From an uncultured Hyphomicrobiales bacterium (GTDB lineage Bacteria > Pseudomonadota > Alphaproteobacteria > Rhizobiales > Beijerinckiaceae), in contig CAINED010000029.1 of the NCBI GenBank assembly GCA_903847605.1, positions 62,001 to 126,000 on the forward strand: a stretch of 64,000 nt of DNA. The letters are read 5' to 3'. The position numbers and the translations under genes were made by a program. This document shows, in pieces, positions 53,355 to 60,787 of this stretch. Each line of letters begins with the position of its first letter. Within the stretch, counting starts at the first letter, position 1. The notes under the pieces were generated by a model, which was not told where the DNA came from, searched no databases, and worked only from the letters and a program-made list of their open reading frames with translations.

Positions 53355-54383
53355 ATGAGGCGAGCGCTGATAGCTGTTGCCGCCGTTCTGGGGATGATGG
53401 CCCCGGGCGCTCCCGGCCTTGCTGCTGATCCAGGGCTCGTCGCCGCCGCGAAGAAAGAAGGCGAGGTTGTCTGGTACACGGCCTTCATCGTGAACCAGCT
53501 CGCGCGTCCCGTGGCAGACGCTTTCGAGAAGAAATACGGCATCAAGGTGAAGTACGTGCGCGCCAATGCATCGGACATTGCGCTGCGCATCACCGCCGAA
53601 GGACGCGCAGGCCGCGCCCATTCGGATGTTTTCGATTCCACGACCGGCGTTGCTGTGCTGAAAAAGACCGGCATGGTGGAAAAATTTCTGCCGCCGAATA
53701 TCGGTCATTGGCCGAAGGAAATGGTCGATCCCGAGGGCTATTGGGTCGCGGTCAACCAGTTCATTCTCGCACCGGCCGTGAATACGAGCATGGCGTCGAA
53801 AGAGCAGTGGCCCAAGACCTGGGAAGACTTCCTCGATCCGCGCTGGCAGGGGAAAATCGCGTGGTCGACATCGCTGTCTTCAGGCGGTGCGCCGGGTTTC
53901 ATCGCGACGGTGCTCAGGGAATATGGCGAGCAGAAGGGCATGGACCTTCTGCAGCGCCTGTCGAAGCAGAAGATCATCAACATCAACGCCGCCGCACGCC
54001 GGGTTACCGATCAGATGATCGCCGGCGAATATCCGCTGGCGCTGCAAATTTTCACCAATCAGCCTGCAACGAGCGCACGGCAGGGCGCCCCCGTTGCTAC
54101 GCTCGACGTGCAGCCTGTCACCGCTTCGCTCAGCGGCCTGTCGCTGACCAAGGGGGGGCCGCATCCCAATGCGGGAAAACTCTTCATCGAATATCTGGTG
54201 TCGCCGGAAGGGCAGAAAATCTTCGCCGCCAACGATTACATTCCCGCCTCGCCCGATGTCGAACCCGCCGATCCCTCGATGCGGCCCGATGGAAAAAGAC
54301 TGCGTGCGCAGTATTTCAATCCGGAAGAACTCGAGCTCGGCCTCGCGCGCTGGGCGGATATCTTCAACACGTTATTCAAGTGA
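53355..54383 (+). CDS. Periplasmic iron/organic-acid-type solute receptor (copy 2)
   Basis: A 342-residue paralogue of the preceding receptor. The signal peptide (MRRALIAVAAVLGMMAPGAP then GLAAD) precedes ADPGLVAAAKKEGEVVWYTA. It shares the blocks DAFEKKYGIKV, PHPNAGKLFIEYLVSPEGQK and the terminal GKRLRAQYFNPEELE. ATG 53355 with a GAGAGGAAAG site is chosen over a longer open frame that reads back into the previous gene. Copy number and spacing point to tandem duplication. The next gene is a flavin monooxygenase, 11 bases downstream, suggesting the bound compound is then oxygenated. Confidence 0.9.
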   Translation: MRRALIAVAAVLGMMAPGAPGLAADPGLVAAAKKEGEVVWYTAFIVNQLARPVADAFEKKYGIKVKYVRANASDIALRITAEGRAGRAHSDVFDSTTGVAVLKKTGMVEKFLPPNIGHWPKEMVDPEGYWVAVNQFILAPAVNTSMASKEQWPKTWEDFLDPRWQGKIAWSTSLSSGGAPGFIATVLREYGEQKGMDLLQRLSKQKIININAAARRVTDQMIAGEYPLALQIFTNQPATSARQGAPVATLDVQPVTASLSGLSLTKGGPHPNAGKLFIEYLVSPEGQKIFAANDYIPASPDVEPADPSMRPDGKRLRAQYFNPEELELGLARWADIFNTLFK

Positions 54384-54394
54384 CGGAGCGCGCC

Positions 54395-55465
54395 ATGCGT
54401 TACGGAATTTGGTCGCCGACGAACATGCGCGAAGGCGTTTCGACGGTCGAACTCTACCGGCAGCAGATCGAGGAAATCGAACTCGCCGAGCAACTCGGCT
54501 TTCACCACATCTGGCTATACGAGCATCACGTCTCGCCGGGCGGCCCGATGCCCTCGCCGAACCTTTTGATCGCTGCTGCGGCCAAGAGCACCAACCGCAT
54601 CCGCATGGGCGCGATGGTGAATATTCTGCCATATCGCAATCCTCTGCTGGTCGCGGAAGAAGCAGCGATGCTCGACGTGCTCACCAATGGCCGTCTCGAT
54701 ATGGGCATCGGCCGGGGATTGCGACCGCAGGAATTCGACGCCTTCTGCCTGTCGCAGCAGCAGTCGCGCGAGATGTTTCTGGAATCTCTCGACGTGATCC
54801 GCCGCATTTTCGCGGACCAGAATTTTCTGCACAGAGGCAAATATTACAACGTCGACAAGCAAATCCCGCTATCGCCGGGCCTGGTACAGAAGCCGCATCC
54901 GCCCTTTCTCATCAGCGCTCAAAGCGCGGATTCGCTGCGCTTCGCCGCGGAGAACGACTTTCCCTTCGCCCAGATCGACGCCCTGATCGAGGAATGCGAA
55001 CGCGACCAGAAGATGTACCGCGACATCCAGACGGCGAGCGGCCATGCGCCTTCGAACCGCCTCATCATCACGCGCGAAATCTATGTTGCCGATACGGACG
55101 AGCAGGCCCAGCGCGAGGCTTTGCCCTATCTCAACAACTACTGGAACCTCTGGAAGCGCTACACCGAACTCTCCGAAGAGGGGCGCATGCCCGACAGTTA
55201 CGAATATTGGCGCAAGACGGCGCCGCGCCTTCAAGCGATGGATTTCGAGGAATTGAGCGCCCGCGGCCTTGTGATGATCGGCAGTCCGGAAACAGTAGCG
55301 CGCAAGATCGTCGAGCATGGCCGGCGCCTCGATCTCTTCGCGCTCGCTTGCGTCTTCAAGTTCGGCGCGATGCCGCAGGACATGACGCTGAATTCCATGC
55401 GCCGCTTCGCCGGGGAGGTCATGCCGCGCATCGCGGCGGCCGGCGTGGCGAAGGCGGCGGCGTGA
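54395..55465 (+). CDS. Luciferase-like (LLM) flavin-dependent oxidoreductase
   Basis: A 356-residue luciferase-like monooxygenase. The N-terminus MRYGIWSPTNMREGV, the WLYEHHVSPGG segment, GRLDMGIGRGLRPQEF and KPHPPFLISAQSADSLRFAA are family blocks. The frame is open far upstream but only as an out-of-frame shadow of the receptor gene; ATG 54395 has a GGAG site six bases upstream. It is shorter than the 12537-13739 LLM protein and clearly a different subgroup. It ends the plus-strand unit, 118 bases before tRNA-Gly. A partner flavin reductase is not adjacent. Confidence 0.9.
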   Translation: MRYGIWSPTNMREGVSTVELYRQQIEEIELAEQLGFHHIWLYEHHVSPGGPMPSPNLLIAAAAKSTNRIRMGAMVNILPYRNPLLVAEEAAMLDVLTNGRLDMGIGRGLRPQEFDAFCLSQQQSREMFLESLDVIRRIFADQNFLHRGKYYNVDKQIPLSPGLVQKPHPPFLISAQSADSLRFAAENDFPFAQIDALIEECERDQKMYRDIQTASGHAPSNRLIITREIYVADTDEQAQREALPYLNNYWNLWKRYTELSEEGRMPDSYEYWRKTAPRLQAMDFEELSARGLVMIGSPETVARKIVEHGRRLDLFALACVFKFGAMPQDMTLNSMRRFAGEVMPRIAAAGVAKAAA

Positions 55466-55583
55466 GTTGCGGCGCTGTTGCATCGCCGGAAGAGAGGCGT
55501 TATCTCTCGCCCGGCGAAACGCTTCCCGGCGTTGCGCGGGCCGATACTTTCAGCGCTCGCAAGCTGCTGAAAAATAAGGCGAT

Positions 55584-55657
55584 GCGGGTGTAGCTCAATG
55601 GTAGAGCAGCAGCCTTCCAAGCTGAATACGAGGGTTCGATTCCCTTCACCCGCTCCA
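55584..55657 (+). tRNA. tRNA-Gly (anticodon TCC), CCA encoded
   Basis: A 74-base tRNA folds cleanly: acceptor GCGGGTG pairs with CACCCGC, the D-arm GCTC with GAGC, and the T-arm contains GGTTCGATTCC. The anticodon loop CTTCCAA gives TCC (glycine, GGA/GGG codons). TCCA at the end includes the encoded CCA. Mobile-element debris follows directly, so its 3' end probably served as an integration site. Confidence 0.97.
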
Positions 55658-56263
55658 AAAGTATCGAACATTCAATTGTTTGACGGTGGCTCTCCGCTAT
55701 TGCCCCCTTAGCCATATTTGTGAGTCGGCACGGAATCGGCACGGCGCACTACGTTTGCGTGCCTGCCGCATTAGTCGACGACGACCTTTCGTGATATAAT
55801 ACGTTAATTTTGCTCAGCCTGTCCGGCTCAACCGCTCCGCTCGAGTGGATTGTTTGGCAAGCCGGAGTGTGGCGCACATGCTTCGCAGCTTAGAAAGGGC
55901 GGCGGCGGTTCAAATGGTACTATGGCACGACCGCCGCCGACAGATTTGACTGACTGCTGTAAGTAAGGCCAGCAAGCCAACAGAGCGCCGGGCTTCATCC
56001 GACACCGAGGCGCAATCACACGACTCGCTTCTGCCGGGCTCGTTTGCAGTCGACGGCGAGGTTTGCGGGCTGCGTCTCACAGTCTTTGATAGAGCCTGGC
56101 AGGCGCGGTACATGGACAAGCTGTCAGGTGATTACGATCTCAGGACATTCTGGCGTTCAGCGCTGCGCAGCTTTTGGGCGGCGGGGTGCCGCATTACAAC
56201 ATCATGCGAATTTTTTTGCCGGTCAGCTGCTGGCTGTATGGGATTGGCCCGGTTCCGTGGACA
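55658..56263. other. Gene-poor stretch downstream of tRNA-Gly
   Basis: About 600 bases without a recognisable gene. Short frames on both strands match nothing known to me. One plus-strand frame can be read through the ATG at 56112 (containing DYDLRTFWRSALRSFW) and is open at both ends, but no family is recognised. The composition is patchier than that of the flanking catabolic genes, consistent with eroded inserted DNA. Confidence 0.5.
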
Positions 56264-56441
56264 GTTCACGGCTTCGGTGGGTCAGGTCATCATCGCGTTC
56301 GGCTTGCTTCACCCAGTTCATAATGGATTGCGCGGTCGGTTCGAAATCACGCGACAGCTCTTCAGGCGTTCGGCCCGATCGGACCAGCTAGACCATCTGT
56401 CGCCGGAACTCCGGCGGATAAGCAGCTCGAAAACGGGGCAT
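56264..56441 (-). pseudogene. IS3-family transposase OrfA remnant
   Basis: Reading the minus strand from the ATG at 56441 gives MPRFRAAYPPEFRRQMV, then an in-frame TAG stop. It continues LVRSGRTPEELSRDFEPTAQ and IMNWVKQAERDDDLTHRSREL, the N-terminal helix-turn-helix half of an IS3-type OrfA. After REL the similarity breaks off and the sequence changes, so the rest of orfA and all of orfB are missing. The stop codon and the truncation make it non-functional. Confidence 0.8.
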
Positions 56442-56465
56442 GGGACACTCCAAAACATAACTTCA

Positions 56466-56494
56466 AGGGTGTCCACAAAACCGGGTCAACCTCA
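56466..56494. mobile_element. Probable terminal repeat of the IS3 remnant
   Basis: The segment GTGTCCACAAAACCGGGTCA lies about 30 bases before the OrfA start and resembles the outer end of IS3-type elements, which commonly begin TGTCCACAAAACCGG. The opposite end was not found, so the element is truncated. Confidence 0.5.
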
Positions 56495-56537
56495 CGTTGC
56501 CGGAAGCAAGAACGCCTTCGCCGCGCAGTGCCGGGCG

Positions 56538-57020
56538 TTATTTGCAACTTTCAGAAAACTGCGGCGCTTGGTTGGCGAGCGCCTTTCGTAATAAGAGCTT
56601 GAGCTCATTGAGCTCCTCATCATCCAGTGCCTTTAAATTGATAGCCTTTGAAGTCTGCTGCACGATGGTTCCCCCATCGGGCCCGGAGACTTCGTGCCGC
56701 TGCGCATCCTGCCAGCCATTGGCTGCGCGGGAGCGGTTCTTCAGGCCCAGCCCGACGATGGCGGCATTACCTGCCTCGCCGTTCGCCAAGGCCACCGCAC
56801 GCCGCTCCCAGAACAGCAGGGACCGCGCCCGGCCGTCCTCCACGGCCTGCCGAAACTCCTCATGCTGGTTCTGCCACGTGAACGCTGTGCGGGGCCCAAC
56901 GCCGCATGACGCAGCCGCCGCCTCCAGACTGAGGCCCGTGGCCATGGCGTCTGCAATGCGCGCTCCGATCTCGGGCTGGTATGCGGTCGGCCTGCCGCCG
57001 GCGTGTTTGGGCTTGGACAT
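56538..57020 (-). CDS. Phage terminase small-subunit-like DNA-binding protein
   Basis: A 160-residue protein. The N-terminus GRPTAYQPEIGARIADAMAT then GLSLEAAAASCGVGPRTAFTW is a helix-turn-helix with the look of phage terminase small subunits (DNA packaging). A helical middle (EFRQAVEDGRARSLLFWERR, then LKNRSR and WQDAQRHE) and a leucine-rich C-terminal helix follow. No large terminase, portal or capsid gene adjoins it, so it is probably a lone prophage leftover. It lies between an IS remnant and an integrase fragment near tRNA-Gly. It is intact as a reading frame; a transcription-regulator role is the alternative. Confidence 0.7.
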   Translation of the reverse strand: MSKPKHAGGRPTAYQPEIGARIADAMATGLSLEAAAASCGVGPRTAFTWQNQHEEFRQAVEDGRARSLLFWERRAVALANGEAGNAAIVGLGLKNRSRAANGWQDAQRHEVSGPDGGTIVQQTSKAINLKALDDEELNELKLLLRKALANQAPQFSESCK

Positions 57021-57175
57021 TGTCGCGCTCAGAATATTTCGGTACCGAAATTATAACAGAGTACAGGAATTTGTGAAATCGCATCCGGTCTGTCCGTAGA
57101 ATTCGATCCTCGACGTTTCTACACCAATTCTCGAACGAACATCTCGGTTGATAGCCACCGACCCGCACGTGTTGA

Positions 57176-57355
57176 CCCATTGGTTCCGGCGCGTTGCTCT
57201 TTCCCGCCAAGGAATACAACGACAAACCATTTCAAGGTTTCGGCGTAAGCAAAATTGCGCTTGATAAAAGTGGTGTAAAGAAATTCACCCATCATGATCT
57301 CCGTCGCACCTTTGCGACGAACATGGCAGCCATTAGCGTGCCAGATGCGGCCATC
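57176..57355 (+). pseudogene. Tyrosine-recombinase (integrase) C-terminal fragment
   Basis: About 60 codons encode GALLFPAKEYNDKPFQGFGV then KKFTHHDLRRTFATNMAAIS, the HxLR catalytic box of tyrosine recombinases. A TGA stop lies immediately upstream in frame. Downstream the similarity ends before the catalytic tyrosine. Both ends are missing, so this is a relic of the integrase that presumably used the nearby tRNA-Gly gene. Confidence 0.8.
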
Positions 57356-57411
57356 GCGCCGGCAAACAATGTCCGGCTTGCGCGTCCGGCATATTGCATT
57401 TGCGTTTCTGG

Positions 57412-57819
57412 TCAGCCCGCGGAAATCGCTTCGTCCAGCAGGAAGAGATCGGTGAGCAGGGCGCGCACATGGATCGACGCGTTCAAATTGTCGATCAGTT
57501 GTGATCCGATGAGCGCCTGACCGAGGACGAAGGCGAATATGGCGCGCGCCTTTTCGGCGTCCTGGCGAATGATGGCGAGGAAGCCCGCCACGGACGCAGC
57601 GCTTGCGCCGCCGCGGCTCCCTATCGTCTCGGGCGAGGCAGCGCCGATGAGGTCGAGCGCCACGAGCGCATTCTCTAGCGCGCGGCGCACGCCCATGGGA
57701 TCGCCTTCCTCGCGCGCGCGTCCCTGCGCCGCATAGGCCAGCATCAGTTCGTAGGCGGATTCGATCGCGTCGATCGCCTCGTCCAGATTCACAGGCGCTT
57801 TCTCGTCGAACTTCTGCAT
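57412..57819 (-). CDS. Small helical protein of unknown function
   Basis: A 135-residue protein predicted to be mainly helical, with acidic N-terminal helices (VNLDEAIDAIESAYELMLAY) and a hydrophobic middle (GASAASVAGFLAIIRQDAEK). It has no signal peptide and no convincing membrane helix. A GGAG site lies at a slightly long distance from the ATG. It is 27 bases downstream of the cytochrome b gene on the same strand, so it is likely the last gene of that unit. I do not recognise the family; a soluble partner or assembly factor for the membrane cytochrome is one possibility. Confidence 0.65.
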   Translation of the reverse strand: MQKFDEKAPVNLDEAIDAIESAYELMLAYAAQGRAREEGDPMGVRRALENALVALDLIGAASPETIGSRGGASAASVAGFLAIIRQDAEKARAIFAFVLGQALIGSQLIDNLNASIHVRALLTDLFLLDEAISAG

Positions 57820-57846
57820 GAATTCTCAACTCCGGCCGGGGCGCGC

Positions 57847-58482
57847 TTATATTTTCCAGCGCGATTGATCGTGATGCTCCTGGTATTCCTTGCGCGTGAT
57901 CCAGCCTCTCAGCATAGAGCGCGTGAGATGCCACTCATCCGGCCGCAGCGCGAAATAGATGTGTATGACGATCATCGTCACCATCGCCATCGCGAAGAGA
58001 CCATGCACAGCATAGATGTATCCCCAGGTGTCGTTGCCGAACCAGTAGGGATTGCGCCGCCAGAAGGGCGTATCGATCTTCAGCAGCATCAACAGGCCTG
58101 AAACGATGATGCCCAGTACGAAGATCGCCACGCCCAGATGAAACAGCTTTTGCAGACCGTTGTACTTGCCGGGCTTGCCGGTCTCCGCGCCGGGCACCAC
58201 GCCGCGCGCCATGTCGCGGATATCTGCGCCATCGATGACCATCGAGCGCCAGTCCTGAAAGAATAAGGCGCGCACGATATGAACGAGCACCAGCGCGGCG
58301 AGAACGACGCCTGTCATCCAGTGAATGTCGACCCATTCGAACTTGATACCGAGTATTGGCAGGAACGCCGTTCCCAGCAGGACGAAGACGCACAAAGCCA
58401 TCAGCCAGTGATAGAGGCGGTCGGCAAGCGTGTGCCGCAAGACCTTTTGTTGCACATCCGGCGTCGAACTGCTGTCCGCCAT
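57847..58482 (-). CDS. Di-heme cytochrome b, formate dehydrogenase-gamma/cytochrome b561 type
   Basis: A 211-residue inner-membrane protein with four hydrophobic segments and several membrane-edge histidines usable as heme ligands: LYHW, DIHWMTG, VLVHIVR, YAVHGLF and MIVIHIYFAL. This pattern is that of the formate dehydrogenase gamma / Ni-Fe hydrogenase b-type cytochromes, which pass electrons between a periplasmic enzyme and the quinone pool. The ATG at 58482 gives the natural start; the longer frame upstream overlaps the neighbouring small gene. It lies between a 60-aa membrane protein and a helical hypothetical. The Tat-leader molybdenum hydroxylase at 59.8-63.9 kb is a possible electron partner. 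Confidence 0.88.
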   Translation of the reverse strand: MADSSSTPDVQQKVLRHTLADRLYHWLMALCVFVLLGTAFLPILGIKFEWVDIHWMTGVVLAALVLVHIVRALFFQDWRSMVIDGADIRDMARGVVPGAETGKPGKYNGLQKLFHLGVAIFVLGIIVSGLLMLLKIDTPFWRRNPYWFGNDTWGYIYAVHGLFAMAMVTMIVIHIYFALRPDEWHLTRSMLRGWITRKEYQEHHDQSRWKI

Positions 58483-58510
58483 GACTTTTCCGCCCTGCCT
58501 ATTTCCCGTG

Positions 58511-58693
58511 TCACTGTTCTTGTTTCTTATGCGCAGCCTTGCCGGCGACAAGCTTGAAGGCGGCATGCAGAAGGATGAATGCCACGCCCGCCGCGGCAAA
58601 CCACGGCAGCAGATCGAACGACGCGCCGATCATCTGGCTTTGTCCGCCGTAAATCGACTTGGAATAGCGAAACAGCTCGACGCCGAAATCCAT
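58511..58693 (-). CDS. Small single-span membrane protein
   Basis: A 60-residue protein with one clear membrane helix (about 28-50: DLLPWFAAAGVAFILLHAAF) and a short positively charged cytoplasmic end (AGKAAHKKQEQ). It starts at an ATG after a GGGAGAG site and sits 28 bases before the cytochrome b start and 12 bases after the preceding dehydrogenase stop. Size and position suggest a small subunit or stabiliser of the membrane cytochrome. No family is recognised. Confidence 0.72.
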   Translation of the reverse strand: MDFGVELFRYSKSIYGGQSQMIGASFDLLPWFAAAGVAFILLHAAFKLVAGKAAHKKQEQ

Positions 58694-58705
58694 CGCTGCT
58701 CTCCC

Positions 58706-59623
58706 TTACGCTGAGGGTTCGTTTAGCGAAGAAGAAAAGACAACACCAGCATTGGCCGCGAGCCAGCGTGCCGCATCGAGTTGATCGCCATCCGCGCCCG
58801 GCGCCGAAGCGGCGGAAGTGAGCGCCGCCTGAACGAGACTGGTGAACAACAATGGCGCGCCGGCCGATCCCGCCGCCTGCGCGTAGCGCTGGAGATTGGC
58901 CTGCGCCTGCCGCAGCGAAATACCGGAATTGTAGTCACCGCTTACGACGTTCTTCAGAAGGGAAGGCGGTGCCCCGGCCTCGGGCGCGAGAAGCGGTAGC
59001 GCATCGGCAAGGCCGGCGGGATCGAGGCCGAGCTTGCGCGCCGTGGCCATGAATTCGGTATGCAGCAGCAGCGACGCCAATCCGAGGCTCGCGGCCAGCG
59101 ATTTTGCAAGACCGCCGGAGCCGAGTTCGCCGAGGCGCAGGGTCTTGGCGGCAAAGGATTGCAGCACTGGCCTGATGCTCTCGATATGGTCCTGCGGGCC
59201 TGCCAGCAGCAAGGTTAGATTGCCATTGCGGACATTCGAAGGGCCGCCAACGGGCGTCGCCTCGATCCACGCAGCGCCCTTCGAGACGACGGAGCGCGCC
59301 AGACCCTGTCCCGTTTGTGGAGAAACGTCGCTCATGTCGACGATGAGCGTGCCCGGCTGCAGACGATGATAGAGGCCGGTGGGGCCCGTCACCGATTCGC
59401 GCAGCATGTCGTCGCTGGTCTCAGTCATGAAGATCAGATTGCACATCTGCGCGAGGTCGTAGGGCGAGCCTGCGGGCGCGCTGCCGCCATTGGCCAGATG
59501 CGCCTGCAACATGCGCGAATTCAGGTCCGTCGCGGAATGCCCCACGCCCTCCTGATCGAACCGGCGCGACAGCGCGCCGCCCATGGCGTCGAGACCGACG
59601 ATGCCTACCGAAAAACCCGTCAT
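58706..59623 (-). CDS. 3-hydroxyisobutyrate dehydrogenase-family NAD(P)-binding protein
   Basis: A 305-residue beta-hydroxyacid dehydrogenase-like protein. The Rossmann opening VGIVGLDAMGGALSRRF has GLDAMG where the family usually has GxGxMG. VDMSDVSPQTGQGLA and EATPVGGPSNVRNGNLTLLL correspond to the substrate-binding DAPVSGG region. Lys in SGGLAKSLAASL is at the catalytic position. These enzymes act on short hydroxyacids. It is first in the minus-strand unit with the small membrane protein and cytochrome b, separated by an inverted repeat from the molybdenum hydroxylase operon. Confidence 0.85.
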   Translation of the reverse strand: MTGFSVGIVGLDAMGGALSRRFDQEGVGHSATDLNSRMLQAHLANGGSAPAGSPYDLAQMCNLIFMTETSDDMLRESVTGPTGLYHRLQPGTLIVDMSDVSPQTGQGLARSVVSKGAAWIEATPVGGPSNVRNGNLTLLLAGPQDHIESIRPVLQSFAAKTLRLGELGSGGLAKSLAASLGLASLLLHTEFMATARKLGLDPAGLADALPLLAPEAGAPPSLLKNVVSGDYNSGISLRQAQANLQRYAQAAGSAGAPLLFTSLVQAALTSAASAPGADGDQLDAARWLAANAGVVFSSSLNEPSA

Positions 59624-59691
59624 TCCTTTTCCATGGCTTTCGCGATGCGCCGCACGTTCGCGAATACTCGCGCGGCGGCTTGCAAGAAGAA

Positions 59692-59738
59692 GGCCCGGAA
59701 AGCCCTATGCGCAGTGACGCTTTCGGGCATTCCGGGCC
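59692..59738 (-). terminator. Probable terminator after the molybdenum hydroxylase operon
   Basis: GGCCCGGAA (59692-59700) and TTCCGGGCC (59730-59738) form a 9-bp stem with further internal GCCC/GGGC pairing. On the minus strand it is followed by TTCTTCTT. It lies between the last hydroxylase gene and the 3-hydroxyisobutyrate-dehydrogenase-like gene. Confidence 0.6.
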
Positions 59739-59769
59739 AGTGACTTAAACCATTACAGACGAACCGGCA

Positions 59770-60771
59770 TCAGGCCTTGGCGTCGCGCACGGCGCGCGTC
59801 ACGAGATTGGCCATCAGCGGCACCTTGAAATGATTGTAGTTGAGCGGACGCGCGCCGCGGCCCGTTGCTTCGCCAGCGATCTTGGCCAGCGCCGCATCGA
59901 CCTTCTTTCCCTTCACGGTGTCTTCCACAGCAGCAAAGCGCTTGGGCGTGCAGGCGACGCCGCCAACCGCCACGCGGCATTCCTGAACGACGCCACCGGC
60001 ATCGGTCTTGAGCGCAGAGGCGACATTGACCAGCGGGAAGTCCCAAGCGTTTCGGTCCGTGACCTTCTCGAAATAGAAGTTCGCGCCCGCAAAGGTCTTG
60101 GGGATACGAATGGCGACGAGCAATTCGTTGTCCTTCACCTGCGTCATCTTGGTGATGTCGATGCGCGGACCGATGAAGAATTCCTCGGCCGAGACAACCC
60201 GTTCGCCCTTGGCGTGACGGATCACCATTTTCGCATCGAGCGCCACCATCACCGGGGCAAGATCGGACGGCGTGACAGCCACGCAGCGCGCCGCGTCGAA
60301 GATGGCGTGCTCGCGGTTCTGCCCCTCGGGCGTATCCGAGAAACAGGTGGTGCCGCCGGCGCGATAGCACGGCAGGCCCGCGCGGTAGTACCAGCAGCGC
60401 GCGTCCTGATTTACGTTGCCGCCGACCGTGCCGCTGTTGCGGATCTGCGGGCTAGCGACGGCGCCGGCCGCATCGGAGAGAAGCCGATAGCTCTTCCGAA
60501 TGACCGGGCTCTTCTCGATGTCCGTGAGCGTCGCGAGCGCGCCGATCTCGATGCCGTCGGGCGTTTCCTTAACGCCTTTCATCTCGGCGATGCCGGAAAG
60601 ATCGATCACCTGCTTGGGCCGCTTCACGCGATCCTTGAACCAGGCGATCGAGTCGTTGCCGCCCGCCATTTTCCAGGCGTCTTTCTTGTAGCGCTCGACG
60701 AGCGCGACGGCTTCCGCAACGGTCTTGGGCTTGAACAATTCGAAGCCCGGAATGACATCCTTGATCATCAT
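59770..60771 (-). CDS. Molybdenum hydroxylase FAD subunit with an extra cysteine cluster
   Basis: A 333-residue FAD-binding (CoxM/PaoB-like) subunit. MAGGNDSIAWFKD and NSGTVGGNVNQD are the FAD-contact blocks. Between them and the C-terminal domain lie Cys126, Cys135, Cys143 and Cys163 in a spaced set. This resembles the [4Fe-4S]-binding insert of the aldehyde-oxidoreductase PaoB and 4-hydroxybenzoyl-CoA reductase FAD subunits. It would relay electrons from the molybdenum site, which is why the insert matters. It is the last of three genes, 16 bases after the large subunit. The aerobic or anaerobic acceptor is not evident. Confidence 0.9.
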   Translation of the reverse strand: MMIKDVIPGFELFKPKTVAEAVALVERYKKDAWKMAGGNDSIAWFKDRVKRPKQVIDLSGIAEMKGVKETPDGIEIGALATLTDIEKSPVIRKSYRLLSDAAGAVASPQIRNSGTVGGNVNQDARCWYYRAGLPCYRAGGTTCFSDTPEGQNREHAIFDAARCVAVTPSDLAPVMVALDAKMVIRHAKGERVVSAEEFFIGPRIDITKMTQVKDNELLVAIRIPKTFAGANFYFEKVTDRNAWDFPLVNVASALKTDAGGVVQECRVAVGGVACTPKRFAAVEDTVKGKKVDAALAKIAGEATGRGARPLNYNHFKVPLMANLVTRAVRDAKA

Positions 60772-60787
60772 GACTGGGGCTCCCTGA

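Noticed and set aside
53708..54394. Long upstream extension of the LLM oxidoreductase frame
   Set aside because: It overlaps the second receptor gene out of frame and has artefactual composition; the LLM family start is at 54395.
55231..55671. Minus-strand frame containing GEGNRTLVFSLEGCCSTIELHP
   Set aside because: Also an antisense reading of the tRNA-Gly gene and of the preceding oxidoreductase, not a protein gene.
55500..55742. Minus-strand frame containing VKGIEPSYSAWKAAALPLSYTR
   Set aside because: This is the translated antisense of the tRNA-Gly gene, a well-known false protein annotation.
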